This document shows, in pieces, positions 19,414 to 29,431 of a DNA stretch of 64,000 nt. Made by a program: the position numbers and the translations under genes. This DNA comes from Promethearchaeota archaeon. Lineage in GTDB: Archaea > Asgardarchaeota > Lokiarchaeia > Sigyniarchaeales > SOKP01. The stretch lies in the NCBI GenBank assembly GCA_016839765.1, contig JAEOTP010000068.1, forward strand, positions 1 through 64,000. The letters run 5' to 3'. The notes under the pieces are model-generated. The model ran no database searches, was not told the origin of the DNA, and saw only the letters and a list, made by a program, of their open reading frames with translations. Numbering within the stretch: position 1 is the first letter of the stretch; the number at the start of each line of letters is the position of its first letter.

Positions 19414-20691
19414 TCACTTGCCTTTTTTATGATAATTTTCTAAAGCAACATCCAAAATTCTTGAGGCAACATATCTTTTTGTAGATTTTTCTACATGTGT
19501 TATATGCTTTTCTTTATCAATTATGTATACTTCATTATCTTTACTGCTAAATCCAATGTCATCTCTACCTATATCATTAGCAACTATTAATTCAATTTCA
19601 GATTTTAATAACCTTTTATAAGCACGGTCTATTAATTGAGTCCTAGATACATTAGTTTCTGCTTTAAATCCAACAATATACACTTTATAATTCTTTCTCC
19701 TAGCTTCATCAATAATTTTTGGAGTTAATCTCATATTCACTTGCAATTCCTTAACTTCATCAGATGAGATTTTCCCTTCGATACGTTCTATAGGTTTATA
19801 ATCACTAATTGCTGCTGCTGAAATGAACATATTATAGTCTTTGGAGGAAAGTTCATTTTTAACAGCGTTTATAAAGTCATCTGTTGTTACCACATTTACG
19901 GTATTTATGTAGTCAGGGATTTTCACCATACACTCACCTGCGATTAATAATACATCTGCTCCTCTCGCTGCAACTTCTTTAGCTAATTCAATACCCATAC
20001 GCCCTGAGGATCTATTTGATACAAATCTTACTTTATCAATTGGTTCTCTTGTAGGACCCGCTGTGATTAATACTTTTATTCCTTCAAAATCCTTTTTAGT
20101 TATTAATAAATCGATTACACGGTCAATTATATCATCTAGTCTCGCAATTTTGGCCTTTCCTTCAGAGATTCTTGGTCCAAGTATATCCATACCGTACTTT
20201 TTCAAGGTTGATATATTTTTTTCTAATATCGGATGAAACATACTTTCATGCATAGCTGGAACAATAACAATTGGTATTGAGGATCCAAATGCTGTTGAAA
20301 CTACGGTGGTGACAGGCGTATCATCTATTCCGTTAGCTATTTTTGATATTGTGTTTGCTGTAGCTGGACATACTAATATTAAATCTGCTTTTCCTGCAGC
20401 ATTAGGTCTATATCCTGCTAGAAGAACATGTTCCACCTCCCCAGTTAATTTAACGATAACAGGATTACCTGTTGCCCAATGCATCAATGATGGATCTATT
20501 AATGCGGTTGCTGCTTTGGATAGTACTGTAATTACTTCAGCACCCAACCGCATTAATTCTCTAGCTATTATAGGAGCATTTACTATCGCAACTGAACCAG
20601 TTAAACACATACATATTGTTTTTCCACGTAAAATTGTACCTTTTGTTTCAATTATATCTTTTGAAGGATGATGAAATTTCTCTTGTTTCAT
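19414..20691 (-). CDS. coaBC: Bifunctional phosphopantothenoylcysteine decarboxylase/synthetase
   Basis: Makes 4'-phosphopantetheine for coenzyme A. The N-terminal flavoprotein half (about 1-190, CoaC) has the FMN-binding TGSVAIV start, ADLILVCPATANT, and PAMHESM, the archaeal form of the PAMN motif. The C-terminal half (CoaB) has ITAGPTREPIDKVRFVSN, then SSGRMG for nucleotide binding, and AAISDYKP. Length 425 is normal for the fused enzyme. It is on the same strand as the upstream longin-like gene, but 150 bp and a hairpin separate them, so it probably has its own promoter. Confidence 0.95.
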   Translation of the reverse strand: MKQEKFHHPSKDIIETKGTILRGKTICMCLTGSVAIVNAPIIARELMRLGAEVITVLSKAATALIDPSLMHWATGNPVIVKLTGEVEHVLLAGYRPNAAGKADLILVCPATANTISKIANGIDDTPVTTVVSTAFGSSIPIVIVPAMHESMFHPILEKNISTLKKYGMDILGPRISEGKAKIARLDDIIDRVIDLLITKKDFEGIKVLITAGPTREPIDKVRFVSNRSSGRMGIELAKEVAARGADVLLIAGECMVKIPDYINTVNVVTTDDFINAVKNELSSKDYNMFISAAAISDYKPIERIEGKISSDEVKELQVNMRLTPKIIDEARRKNYKVYIVGFKAETNVSRTQLIDRAYKRLLKSEIELIVANDIGRDDIGFSSKDNEVYIIDKEKHITHVEKSTKRYVASRILDVALENYHKKGK

Positions 20692-20762
20692 AATTCAACA
20701 TCTACTAAAAGAGAGTATACATAATAAAATTTTATGTTTAATTTAAAAATAATGATAGTAGT

Positions 20763-20793
20763 GTCTATAACCTTATGCTAGCATATTATAGAC
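20763..20793. terminator. Hairpin between longin-like gene and coaBC
   Basis: GTCTATAA pairs with TTATAGAC, and the interior TATGCTAGCATA is itself a perfect palindrome, so a long two-part stem can form. It lies after the stop of the upstream minus-strand gene, and T-rich sequence follows in that direction. A terminator for the five-gene operon is the simplest reading; a coaBC regulator site is the alternative. Confidence 0.45.
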
Positions 20794-20841
20794 TAGAACC
20801 TTAAAGTATGTAATAACCCCCATTTTTCGTCGGACTTCTTA

Positions 20842-21609
20842 TCAAGTCAAATTAAATTCAAATAGGTGATCTTGTATTTTATTTTTAATTTCTTTTAACA
20901 GATCATTTAGTGTATCCTCTGGAATATTTTCTAGATATTCAAACAAATCATTTTGAATTATTGGACTTAGTTTATTCATAAATTTTTCGATAATCTCATG
21001 CTTTTTCAAATATAAATTCTCATAGGTGTGTAAGTAAGTTCTATTAATTTTTTCTAGCCATTTTTTTCCATTTCTCTCTAAAGTCTCTAAAACTTTTTTA
21101 GAACTTGTTGCATTAAAATTTTTAAACTCATGGTGATATTTTTCTAGTTTTTCTTCAAAAAAACCTATGATATAGCTTTTATCTATTGAGGTTAAATTTG
21201 TATTAGAATTAAGAAATAAAATTATCATATATTCATCAAATAGAAAATATAACTGAATTTTAAGATTAGAACCATAAATTTCAAGATGTGATAAATTTTT
21301 AATATTAGTTTGTGTTGCAAAGACTTTAAATGAGCTAAAATACATTGATATGAGATCAACTTCTAAAAAATTTTTAGTATCTTCAGTTATATACGTCTTT
21401 ATTGGCCCATAATTACAACCTTCTTTTGAATCATATTCTAAAACCAAAATTGTATTCCCATACTGATCTGCAACAATAATGCCTAATATTGGGGGCATTT
21501 CATTAAAATTTTTTGAATTAGAAGCAAACTTTATTATAGATTTTTCAGTAAAAGAATTATTTTTGTTAAAATTATTGACTGACTTTAGATGAGAGTCTTT
21601 TATCTTCAA
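20842..21609 (-). CDS. Longin/roadblock-like protein with helical tail
   Basis: Residues about 38-160 look like a longin/roadblock-type alpha-beta domain: the opening strand pair ILGIIVADQYGNTILVLEY followed later by LKIQLYFLFDEYMIILFL. The last 95 residues are helical and charged. Such domains are abundant in Asgard archaea, where they are thought to serve small GTPases and trafficking-like complexes. This is the last gene of the MoxR-VWA block (86 bp after the KH gene), so an adaptor role in that system is an inference. Domain call is by pattern only. Confidence 0.55.
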   Translation of the reverse strand: MKIKDSHLKSVNNFNKNNSFTEKSIIKFASNSKNFNEMPPILGIIVADQYGNTILVLEYDSKEGCNYGPIKTYITEDTKNFLEVDLISMYFSSFKVFATQTNIKNLSHLEIYGSNLKIQLYFLFDEYMIILFLNSNTNLTSIDKSYIIGFFEEKLEKYHHEFKNFNATSSKKVLETLERNGKKWLEKINRTYLHTYENLYLKKHEIIEKFMNKLSPIIQNDLFEYLENIPEDTLNDLLKEIKNKIQDHLFEFNLT

Positions 21610-21695
21610 TTATTTACACTTTTTTTCCTACATAGAGTATAATTCAATTTTAAATTTATTTTTAAATAAAAGTGATAGACTGTGTTAATTTTTGC

Positions 21696-22238
21696 TTAAG
21701 AGGATATATTTATTTTTAAGTTTTGATAGATCTCATTTTGATTTGCTACTTTGCATATAATTTTAATTTGAGGCTTGTTATTTTGAAAAATTATGTGTTT
21801 TTCTAATAGCTGATTTACAGCTTTAATATATTCTCCATTGCGGCCCACCGCAATAGCTCTGTCCTGATAGGACAAAAATTTTATTGAGATTAATCTTTCA
21901 TTTGAGAAATTAGTTGCTTCAATTTTAATATTATAAATAAAGATATCAGGGAAAAGGCTATATAGAAGATGTATTAACGTAGATTGTTCTTTAATTATTG
22001 CTACTTTTTTGGATAAACTTCTTCTTAAATTGTACAAATGCTTTTTAACTTCGTTATAAGTAATTAGATCTTTATTTACAATAAAGAAAGCGAATTGGTT
22101 AATGACGATAACGCATTTAGGATATATATTGGTTTTTTTAAAGAAGAATTCATACAATTTTAACTCAAAATTTGAATATTTCCTTACAAAAGATAAAACT
22201 TGATAAAAAACTAAATCTTCTAAAATGGTGTATAGCAT
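21696..22238 (-). CDS. KH-domain (NusA-like) protein
   Basis: 180 residues. The C-terminal half contains a KH-type RNA-binding motif: RAIAVGRNGEYIKAVNQLL, with the GxxG loop as GRNG near residue 132, closest in style to the KH domains of NusA. The N-terminal half is an alpha-beta segment rich in aromatic residues (VIVINQFAFFIVN) that I do not recognise. It is shorter than a standalone archaeal NusA with two KH domains and more divergent. It is 42 bp downstream of the SWIM-like gene on the same strand, so the operon product may touch RNA. Confidence 0.6.
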   Translation of the reverse strand: MLYTILEDLVFYQVLSFVRKYSNFELKLYEFFFKKTNIYPKCVIVINQFAFFIVNKDLITYNEVKKHLYNLRRSLSKKVAIIKEQSTLIHLLYSLFPDIFIYNIKIEATNFSNERLISIKFLSYQDRAIAVGRNGEYIKAVNQLLEKHIIFQNNKPQIKIICKVANQNEIYQNLKINISS

Positions 22239-22280
22239 AATAGAATTTTTTAAAGTAAAGTTTTAAACTACTAATTTTAC

Positions 22281-24653
22281 TTACACAATTTGAGAATTTT
22301 TAACATCTAATTTTAAGTTTAATTTATTCGCAAATTTATTGATTTTATTAAAAAAATCTTGATTTACCAGATTCCTATTACCTAAATTTAGGATTTGGGA
22401 AAGTTTTCGGCCATAATACGTTTTATGAAGGTTTGTTATGTCATATTGCAAATTTTCTTCATCTGAGGATTTATATACTGTAGATTTTTCAAATTCTTCT
22501 TTCCTAATTTTTAAAATCTCATCTGAATATTTCATAAACGGAGTATTTTTCATTTTTTTTATTTTGAATACTTTAGTTGTTCCAAGTTCTCTTTTCGTAA
22601 GAATTTTTTTAATTAGAGAATGAGTTTCGTCCAAAAATTTTTTTCTAAATTGTTTTAGAGTAATATCTTCTGAGAATAAATTCTTAATAATATCAGTATA
22701 ATGTAAATTTAAACCAGCTAATTCTTTTGTTAAATTTAATAAGGATAATATCTGATTCGTTTTTATTTCTTGATTTATTTTTAACTCATCAAAAATATAT
22801 TCTCTTTCTTGATTTATGAAATTAAATAAAAATTCTCTGAAATTTTTGATAAACTGATTATAATTTGGAATAAATAATTTATTAGGATTGTAATATACAA
22901 TTTCATCAGCTTCAAACGGAGATATTTTTTTATTTAAAACAAGTTTAATAACGGATAATGGGTAATACCCTTCAATAAATTCCATACCATTGGAAACACT
23001 ATTAATTGCATCTTTAAAAGAACATTTGGTTATTACATTTATAGTTTTAATTATGTTCCCTTCAATTTTAACAGGATTTTTTTGACAGTAACATAAATCA
23101 AAAGGTTTTAAGTCATGAAATAAAGGATTATTTTGATCTGGAATTACAATTTGAGATTCATATGCATTAACTATGTTTGCTTGACGAGGTTTACTAGCTA
23201 AATCCCATTCAATTATGATGATATCCTTAAAATTTGAGAATTTTTGGGAGCCTTCATAATTATCATCAATAAGTTTTGAAATTAAAGAAAATCCATCCAT
23301 AGGATTTACGTTATATTCTTCATTTTCACCCCAAAATTGATTTTTATAGTAAAATATATCCGGGAAATTATTTAAATCATCTAAAAACAATTCTTTAATT
23401 ATAAAATAATTAATACCGATTTCGGAGGATTTGATCGTTGATTCATTCAACCCATAAAATCCAATATGTTTAATTATATAACTATAAACTGGAATTTTTA
23501 GATTCTCCTTATTATGAGTGACTATATATGTATTCCTTTTCTTTCTGAAATCAACTTTTGTTTTTTTTAAATTATGGTGTTCTGCAAGAAGTTTTAAAAA
23601 AGCAAACTTTTTTAAATAAACTTTTCTCTCTAATTCTCTTATTTCAGCCTTATATCTTTTATATTCCTCATTATAATCAGTTTTAGGAATATTAAATATT
23701 TCAAATTGATTTTTCATTAATTTAATTTTTTCGATAACGGAAAAACTGTCGATCTCATTCAGGAAATAATTCAAAATTTCCTTATTAAACGCTATATAAT
23801 CTTTAGATGAAAATATTTTTTCAAAAGAAGGTTTGAATTTAATTATTCTTTTCAGATTTTTCTTAATAAAAAATATAGAAAAGTATCTCTCATTAAATTT
23901 ATTAGATTTTGTCATTCTTATTAATTTATCAATTAAAGACGATAAAAATGAAAAGTCTTCAAATTGATATATATCTAGAATTTTATCTATAAATTGAATA
24001 ATTCGAAGCACATCAAAAAAGTCATATTTCCATATAGCAGATAAAATGAGTTTAAGTCCTTTTTCAATGTAAGATCTATATTTTATCAAGTAATCTCCGA
24101 GATCATTTTCATAGGCAAACTTCACGAACTCAAAAAATTCAATAAATAGGGAATTATTCAAGGCTATTTTGAGATATTTTTCGATTATTGGTTCACATTC
24201 ATATTGATTGATTATCGCTTTATTTAAATAATTCAAACCTTCCACAAAATTATCTCCATTTAAACAAGAATTTGCCAATATTAGGAAGTTATCACTTTTT
24301 TTTTTTGAACCAAAATCTTCAGAAGTTAAATTATACTTCTTGAGTTCCTTAAATATTTTAAATGAAAGTTTTTCTTTTAAAATAAGTAATAATTTTACTA
24401 TATGAATGCAAATTTTATCACCTAATTCGGTATGGATTAAAAAAGTTGGGCAATCGTGGAAGATTTCATAATTTTTCTCATCAATTATTAAATGAAATTC
24501 ACGATCCTCATCTAGAATGATGCATCTTATATTAACTGGAGTTTCCTCTAAAGAAATTATATTTATCTTATTGGTGGGAAATTCAGATGATTTTTTATAT
24601 AAATTTAATCCAAATTGATCTTTTAATAATTCAGCTAAAGAATTATCAACCAT
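22281..24653 (-). CDS. SWIM-like zinc-finger protein, partner of MoxR-VWA
   Basis: Large protein (790 residues) of unknown function. Near the N-terminus, residues 51-92 resemble a SWIM zinc finger: a beta hairpin, then H66-x-C68 in FHDCPTF and C82-x-H84 in KICIHIVKLLL. SWIM fingers are normally CxC...CxH; here the first ligand is His. The rest is mainly helical and Lys/Asn/Ile-rich, with a beta-richer stretch around 450-560 (IIIIEWDLASKP). Its stop-start gap to the VWA gene is only 4 bp, and SWIM proteins are known companions of MoxR-VWA pairs, which supports both the domain call and a joint function. Confidence 0.6.
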   Translation of the reverse strand: MVDNSLAELLKDQFGLNLYKKSSEFPTNKINIISLEETPVNIRCIILDEDREFHLIIDEKNYEIFHDCPTFLIHTELGDKICIHIVKLLLILKEKLSFKIFKELKKYNLTSEDFGSKKKSDNFLILANSCLNGDNFVEGLNYLNKAIINQYECEPIIEKYLKIALNNSLFIEFFEFVKFAYENDLGDYLIKYRSYIEKGLKLILSAIWKYDFFDVLRIIQFIDKILDIYQFEDFSFLSSLIDKLIRMTKSNKFNERYFSIFFIKKNLKRIIKFKPSFEKIFSSKDYIAFNKEILNYFLNEIDSFSVIEKIKLMKNQFEIFNIPKTDYNEEYKRYKAEIRELERKVYLKKFAFLKLLAEHHNLKKTKVDFRKKRNTYIVTHNKENLKIPVYSYIIKHIGFYGLNESTIKSSEIGINYFIIKELFLDDLNNFPDIFYYKNQFWGENEEYNVNPMDGFSLISKLIDDNYEGSQKFSNFKDIIIIEWDLASKPRQANIVNAYESQIVIPDQNNPLFHDLKPFDLCYCQKNPVKIEGNIIKTINVITKCSFKDAINSVSNGMEFIEGYYPLSVIKLVLNKKISPFEADEIVYYNPNKLFIPNYNQFIKNFREFLFNFINQEREYIFDELKINQEIKTNQILSLLNLTKELAGLNLHYTDIIKNLFSEDITLKQFRKKFLDETHSLIKKILTKRELGTTKVFKIKKMKNTPFMKYSDEILKIRKEEFEKSTVYKSSDEENLQYDITNLHKTYYGRKLSQILNLGNRNLVNQDFFNKINKFANKLNLKLDVKNSQIV

Positions 24654-24657
24654 AATC

Positions 24658-27150
24658 TTAAAATCTTGATTTAATTATTTCAGATATTAATTTTGGAAAC
24701 TCATTCCAATCCTTTATTGTGAGTAATTGTCCTCCTGCAGTCTTAACCATTTTTTCTGCTTCTTTTAAGTTATAAGATGTTTCAGGACAAATAAGAATGA
24801 AATCTACGCCAAGCGAACGCATCACTCTCAATTCTTGCATTGATTCTCTTAGATCAAAAATTTCAGCATCAGTAAACAACACATTTAACTTTTCACGCGA
24901 ACTTGAGTGTTCTTTAAATTGTTTATTTGCCCACTCAAGAGCACTCTGGATTCTTGTACCCCCACGAGCGGCCACAGAAAGCAGATCATCAGCTAATTTT
25001 TCTAAATCTATTTTTTCATCCAATTCTTTTAGAACGTGAGTATCTGATTCAAAAAATGTTATTCCGAACTCATCTTTACGCATCCCATAACACAGCATAG
25101 TAATACAAATACTCATATATGCCAATTTATCACCAGACATTGAACCACTTATATCTAATTCAAAACAAGAAGAACGTAATCCCTTTGCGGTTTCATAAAC
25201 GTAAAAATCATCATAATCTATGTGATCAAGTTCTTTTCCTTTTTCTAGTAAGTTAAAAATAGTTTCTTCTAAATCTATATTTTCGAAATCATCACCGATT
25301 GTATATGGTCTTACTATGTTTATTGGTATAGGACCCGTAGTAGCAGAACCTAAACGAGCTCTAGAATAATAAATACCTAATTCTATTAACATCTTCTTGG
25401 CTAATTCCTTAACTTTTTGCTTTGTGCGTTCTGGCAGATTTTTACGATGTGTAAACCATTGTTTTAGTAAATTTTCACCACTACCTGCTGATAAACAAGC
25501 AATAGTTTTATCTTGTCCTTCATTTCCTCCAATTTGTTGAGCTGCTTTTAACGCTTGATTTAAATTAAAATGTCCTAAGGCACCTAAAGCATCTCTATTA
25601 TCATTTGATAATGCACTACTTATTAACTCTTTAATTCTGTCATAACTCAATTGATCTTGAATTTGATGCATTAAATTTGAAATTCTCTGGAAATCACCAG
25701 TATTTTTCTCAATCATCTTTTTTAATAGCTGGTAATTTGGTTCTATTAATTCAAAAATCTCTTCTTCAGCCATGTTTAGTTTTTTTCCAACATCTTTAAT
25801 TGTTTCTGATTCTGGATTTAAGCCAATTTTCCTAAAAAATTCTGTTGCATCTCTCAACTGATCTGGTGTTTCACATACTTCCAGAGCTTGTTTCATTAGG
25901 TTAGACATTTGCTGTGCCATTTTTTGACTACAATGGATATTTGCACAGCTATTTGTTAATTGTTGTAATCGATGAGAGAGTGATTTGAATGCCTCATATT
26001 TTACTTTTTGATTCATAGCATCTTTTATAGCATTTTGAAGTGCTTGATTAAACAACGAATTCCATGATTTATCTGCGAAAGCACTTTTAGTTAAATTTTC
26101 AAGAGATAAATTCATTTCAGAATTTTGATGTTGTTCATGAAATTGATTTAATAATTCCGCTCTAAGATTGGTTCCAAAGTATTGATCTAAGGAATTAGCT
26201 AAATTAAAATTATGCTCAAAAGAAGAATTATTTAAAGAATTATTTAATACTTTTTGCTGATTAAATTGAGGGGTTTCCCCCAAAGTTCTTGCGGCATTAA
26301 ACAGTTGATCTAAATTATTGATTTGATTTTTAAGTTGGTCTTTTAGATGTTGTAATTGTTTCTTAATATCTTGTTTCTCGACAGTATTATTTAGATACTT
26401 CATTGTTTGTAGAAGATCATCAAGTTTTTTGGTTTTGATTAAATTTTCTAATTCATCAGTTATATCTTGATTATTAAGAGCTTTGCTAGTGATCTTCTCC
26501 CATTCTCGAAAGGAATTCGATTGGATTAGATCATTTAAGCCCAATTCAACTCCTGCTTTTATATCGTCTGGTTCCAGTGAATTAATATTCTGTTCTAAAC
26601 GTTTTTTGGCTTCTTCAATTAGTTTTTCAAGGGAGGAAATTTCCTCTTTATACAGTTCTGAATCATCATTAAAAAAATGCATTGCTGATTTATACGGTTC
26701 TTGTTCTCTCTTCAGGTTTAAATCTTCAATAAATTCTTCTAATTCCATAATTGAATCCTTATCAATAGCTTTTGAAAGTTCTATTTCATCAATAAGTTCT
26801 TGAATTTGATCTAATTCAGATTTTAACTCATCACTTAGGATTTCATCTTCTTCTGATTCACTATTACTTGGAAAAAATGATTCCATCATATCTTTTTTAT
26901 AATTTGGAAAAAGTATTTCAAAAGCAATATCTTGCGCTAATTGTTGATTATCCGGAAAAGATGTAACTGTGCTAATTTCAATATAATCGTTAGGCGTTAT
27001 TTTCCCTTTTCGATAATATCGCGATAAAATTAATTTTGGAATAGAGAGAACTTGTCGTGAAGATGGTATTTGTACAATATCAGGATTTTTTCTCATCTTC
27101 CTGATAAAATCAACAGCGAATTCACATGGATGTTCTGGGAATACGCTCAT
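24658..27150 (-). CDS. VWA-domain protein with long helical N-terminal region
   Basis: 830 residues. The C-terminal 170 residues are a von Willebrand A domain with an intact metal site: DISGSMS near 665, the Thr of RGGTRI, and the Asp of LFTDAEIF. The N-terminal 600 residues are helical, acidic and Gln/Asn-rich with coiled-coil stretches, and can be compared with the helical regions of CoxE/YehP-like proteins. VWA proteins paired with MoxR ATPases act as substrate adaptors in metal insertion or complex remodelling. It lies 15 bp from the MoxR gene and 4 bp from the SWIM-like gene, so the three are one transcription unit. Confidence 0.88.
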   Translation of the reverse strand: MSVFPEHPCEFAVDFIRKMRKNPDIVQIPSSRQVLSIPKLILSRYYRKGKITPNDYIEISTVTSFPDNQQLAQDIAFEILFPNYKKDMMESFFPSNSESEEDEILSDELKSELDQIQELIDEIELSKAIDKDSIMELEEFIEDLNLKREQEPYKSAMHFFNDDSELYKEEISSLEKLIEEAKKRLEQNINSLEPDDIKAGVELGLNDLIQSNSFREWEKITSKALNNQDITDELENLIKTKKLDDLLQTMKYLNNTVEKQDIKKQLQHLKDQLKNQINNLDQLFNAARTLGETPQFNQQKVLNNSLNNSSFEHNFNLANSLDQYFGTNLRAELLNQFHEQHQNSEMNLSLENLTKSAFADKSWNSLFNQALQNAIKDAMNQKVKYEAFKSLSHRLQQLTNSCANIHCSQKMAQQMSNLMKQALEVCETPDQLRDATEFFRKIGLNPESETIKDVGKKLNMAEEEIFELIEPNYQLLKKMIEKNTGDFQRISNLMHQIQDQLSYDRIKELISSALSNDNRDALGALGHFNLNQALKAAQQIGGNEGQDKTIACLSAGSGENLLKQWFTHRKNLPERTKQKVKELAKKMLIELGIYYSRARLGSATTGPIPINIVRPYTIGDDFENIDLEETIFNLLEKGKELDHIDYDDFYVYETAKGLRSSCFELDISGSMSGDKLAYMSICITMLCYGMRKDEFGITFFESDTHVLKELDEKIDLEKLADDLLSVAARGGTRIQSALEWANKQFKEHSSSREKLNVLFTDAEIFDLRESMQELRVMRSLGVDFILICPETSYNLKEAEKMVKTAGGQLLTIKDWNEFPKLISEIIKSRF

Positions 27151-27165
27151 TTAACGGTAACCCTC

Positions 27166-28107
27166 CTATGCTCCTAATGTTTTATGGATTACATTTTCAA
27201 TAATACTTTCAACCCTTATTCCAGGTTTTGGTTTAATACTTCCTAATAATACATATTTTGAAATCTCAGAGAGATATTCATAAACTGATTGTCCTTCCTT
27301 TAATTTTCCCTCTTTTTCTAAAAACCGTCTTCTACCCAACATCTTAGCAATAGCAATTCCTGCTCTAATAGATGCTGGTATTTCAATATCTATTTTATTT
27401 CTTCTAGTTTCATCGATTATCGAATAAATCAACTCTAGCTCAGACTCTTCGACAATAAAATACTCAGGTAAATTAATTCTTATAATATCTAATTCAGTAG
27501 TTTTATCTGGATAAGTTAATTTAATCCACACTTTAATTCTATCTTTTAAAGCTTCTGAAAGCCGATGTGTTCCAGATAATTCCTCTGGGTTCATCGCAGA
27601 AATGAAGAAGAAATCATCATCTGCTTTGATTCTACCTAAATGGGGAATTCCAATTGAAGCTTCTTCTAAAGGTTCCAAAAGTGTATTTTGTGAATATTCT
27701 GTGGCTCGATTGATTTCATTTGCTAAAAATGTCCCTCCTTCTAGCATAGCACTTAATAAAGGGCCTGGATTAAATGCTTCAAGCACGAAACCTTTTTTTA
27801 AAGTTATTGCTGGATCAAAAGAGCCAATAAAATGTGATGGTTTAATTGATTCATCAAGAGTCATCCAGTAAAAGCTTTTATTTTTTTTCTCTTTTACTCT
27901 TAAACTCGCGAAGTATCTACATAGAATGGTTTTTCCAACACCTGGAGGACCAACGAGGGCTGGAAATAAACCAGTGGCCTCAGCATCCCTTAATAATTCT
28001 AAAGCTTTTCCATATTGACCAGATAATACAATTTTAATATCTTCTTCAGAAATATCCTTGATAAGATGTTGACTAAATAATTGTTCAAATCTTTCTTTAT
28101 TTATCAT
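27166..28107 (-). CDS. MoxR-family AAA+ ATPase
   Basis: Chaperone-like AAA+ ATPase, probably hexameric. Walker A is GPPGVGKT (53-60), Walker B GGTFLANEINRA (the acidic pair is reduced to NE, as in many MoxR proteins), sensor 1 SAMNPEE, and an arginine-rich lid region follows (ASIRAGIAIAKML). Length 313 is typical. It is first in the five-gene block and divergent from the methylase gene across 277 bp. Its clients are unknown; the linked VWA protein is the expected direct partner. Confidence 0.93.
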   Translation of the reverse strand: MINKERFEQLFSQHLIKDISEEDIKIVLSGQYGKALELLRDAEATGLFPALVGPPGVGKTILCRYFASLRVKEKKNKSFYWMTLDESIKPSHFIGSFDPAITLKKGFVLEAFNPGPLLSAMLEGGTFLANEINRATEYSQNTLLEPLEEASIGIPHLGRIKADDDFFFISAMNPEELSGTHRLSEALKDRIKVWIKLTYPDKTTELDIIRINLPEYFIVEESELELIYSIIDETRRNKIDIEIPASIRAGIAIAKMLGRRRFLEKEGKLKEGQSVYEYLSEISKYVLLGSIKPKPGIRVESIIENVIHKTLGA

Positions 28108-28384
28108 ACCAATTTCTCAAATGAATTATAGAGATAAATATCTAATCCTTTATGGGAATATTAAGTTAATGATGATTTAAAACTTTAAAGTTAATAAGTT
28201 AAAATGGATTCTAATCCAGAAACAGAATAAGGTAAAGCTTTTTAAAAATTTTAAATTTCTTTTTTAAATCTTATTTTAAATAATATTTTGTGCCTAATAA
28301 TATCTGATAATAATCAAGATTAACAAATATATTGTTTTAAATGATTTAATATTATAGGTAACTAAAAAAGGTTTATAATAAAAT

Positions 28385-29314
28385 TTGCCCGAGAAAAATC
28401 ATTACCAGAAATCAATAATTCGATATTTTGAATCAGAAAATCAATTGGATTTATTCATTTCATCCAAAAGAAATGAAAATAAGAAAAATAAAACTATAGT
28501 TGGAACACCTCATCCTTTCTTAAAATGGGCAGGTGGAAAAAGACAATTAATTTCCCAATTAGATAAATTTATTCCCCTTAACTTTAATAAATATATTGAA
28601 CCATTTGTGGGGGGAGGAGCACTATTTTTTTATTTATTGCCAACAAATGCTATTTTAATAGATAATAATCTAGAACTAATCAATTGTTATAGAGTTATAA
28701 AAGAAGAGGTCGAGAGTTTAATATTATCTTTAGAAAAGCATAAATATGAACAAGAATACTATTATAGAATTCGCGCTATGGACCGTAATCCTCAAATATT
28801 TATGAATCTAACTGATATTGAGAAAGCTTCAAGAACTATATTTCTGAATAAGTCGGGATACAATGGTTTATATAGAGTTAATAGTAAAGGCTTTTTTAAT
28901 GTACCATTTGGAAGGCATAAAAACCCAAATATATGTGATAAAGAAAACTTAAAAGCTGTGCATAAAATTTTAAAAAATATAAAAATTATTCATGGTTCCT
29001 TTGAATTATGTCTAAATTATGCTGAGAAGGATGATTTTATTTATTTAGATCCACCTTATTATCCTCTTTCAGATACAGCCTTGTTTACTAGTTATACTAA
29101 ACAGGATTTTGGACAAGAATCCCAAATAAAACTATATGAAGTCTTTAAAGAGTTGGATAAAAAAGGATGCCAATTGCTATTAAGTAATTCTTACTGTGAT
29201 TTTATTTTGGATTTATATAGAGATTATAGGATTATTACTTTAAAAGCCAAAAGAGCTATTAATTCTATTTCTTCTAAAAGAGGAGAGATAAATGAAGTGT
29301 TAATTATGAATTAA
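28385..29314 (+). CDS. DNA adenine-N6 methyltransferase (Dam/D12 class)
   Basis: SAM-dependent N6-adenine methylase. Motif I is FLKWAGGKRQL (near 46) with IEPFVGGGALFF for SAM binding; the catalytic motif IV is DPPYYPLS near 226. Length 309 matches class D12 enzymes such as Dam and DpnM, with a 40-residue N-terminal extension. Start is TTG. No restriction endonuclease or specificity gene is near, so it looks like an orphan methylase. The target is probably a short palindrome such as GATC, as for most D12 members, but this cannot be read from sequence. Confidence 0.92.
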   Translation: MPEKNHYQKSIIRYFESENQLDLFISSKRNENKKNKTIVGTPHPFLKWAGGKRQLISQLDKFIPLNFNKYIEPFVGGGALFFYLLPTNAILIDNNLELINCYRVIKEEVESLILSLEKHKYEQEYYYRIRAMDRNPQIFMNLTDIEKASRTIFLNKSGYNGLYRVNSKGFFNVPFGRHKNPNICDKENLKAVHKILKNIKIIHGSFELCLNYAEKDDFIYLDPPYYPLSDTALFTSYTKQDFGQESQIKLYEVFKELDKKGCQLLLSNSYCDFILDLYRDYRIITLKAKRAINSISSKRGEINEVLIMN

Positions 29315-29431
29315 AAAAATATTGTTATGCTCCTTTAATTATTTCCTCGAAATCTTTTTTAATCTATAAATCTATAATTTAAATCGTTGTACTTATTATT
29401 ATTAAATAATTCTTGATTTTGGTGATTAAAA

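Noticed and set aside
20306..20671. Plus-strand ORF of 121 codons
   Set aside because: Antisense to the coaBC flavoprotein domain; no independent support.
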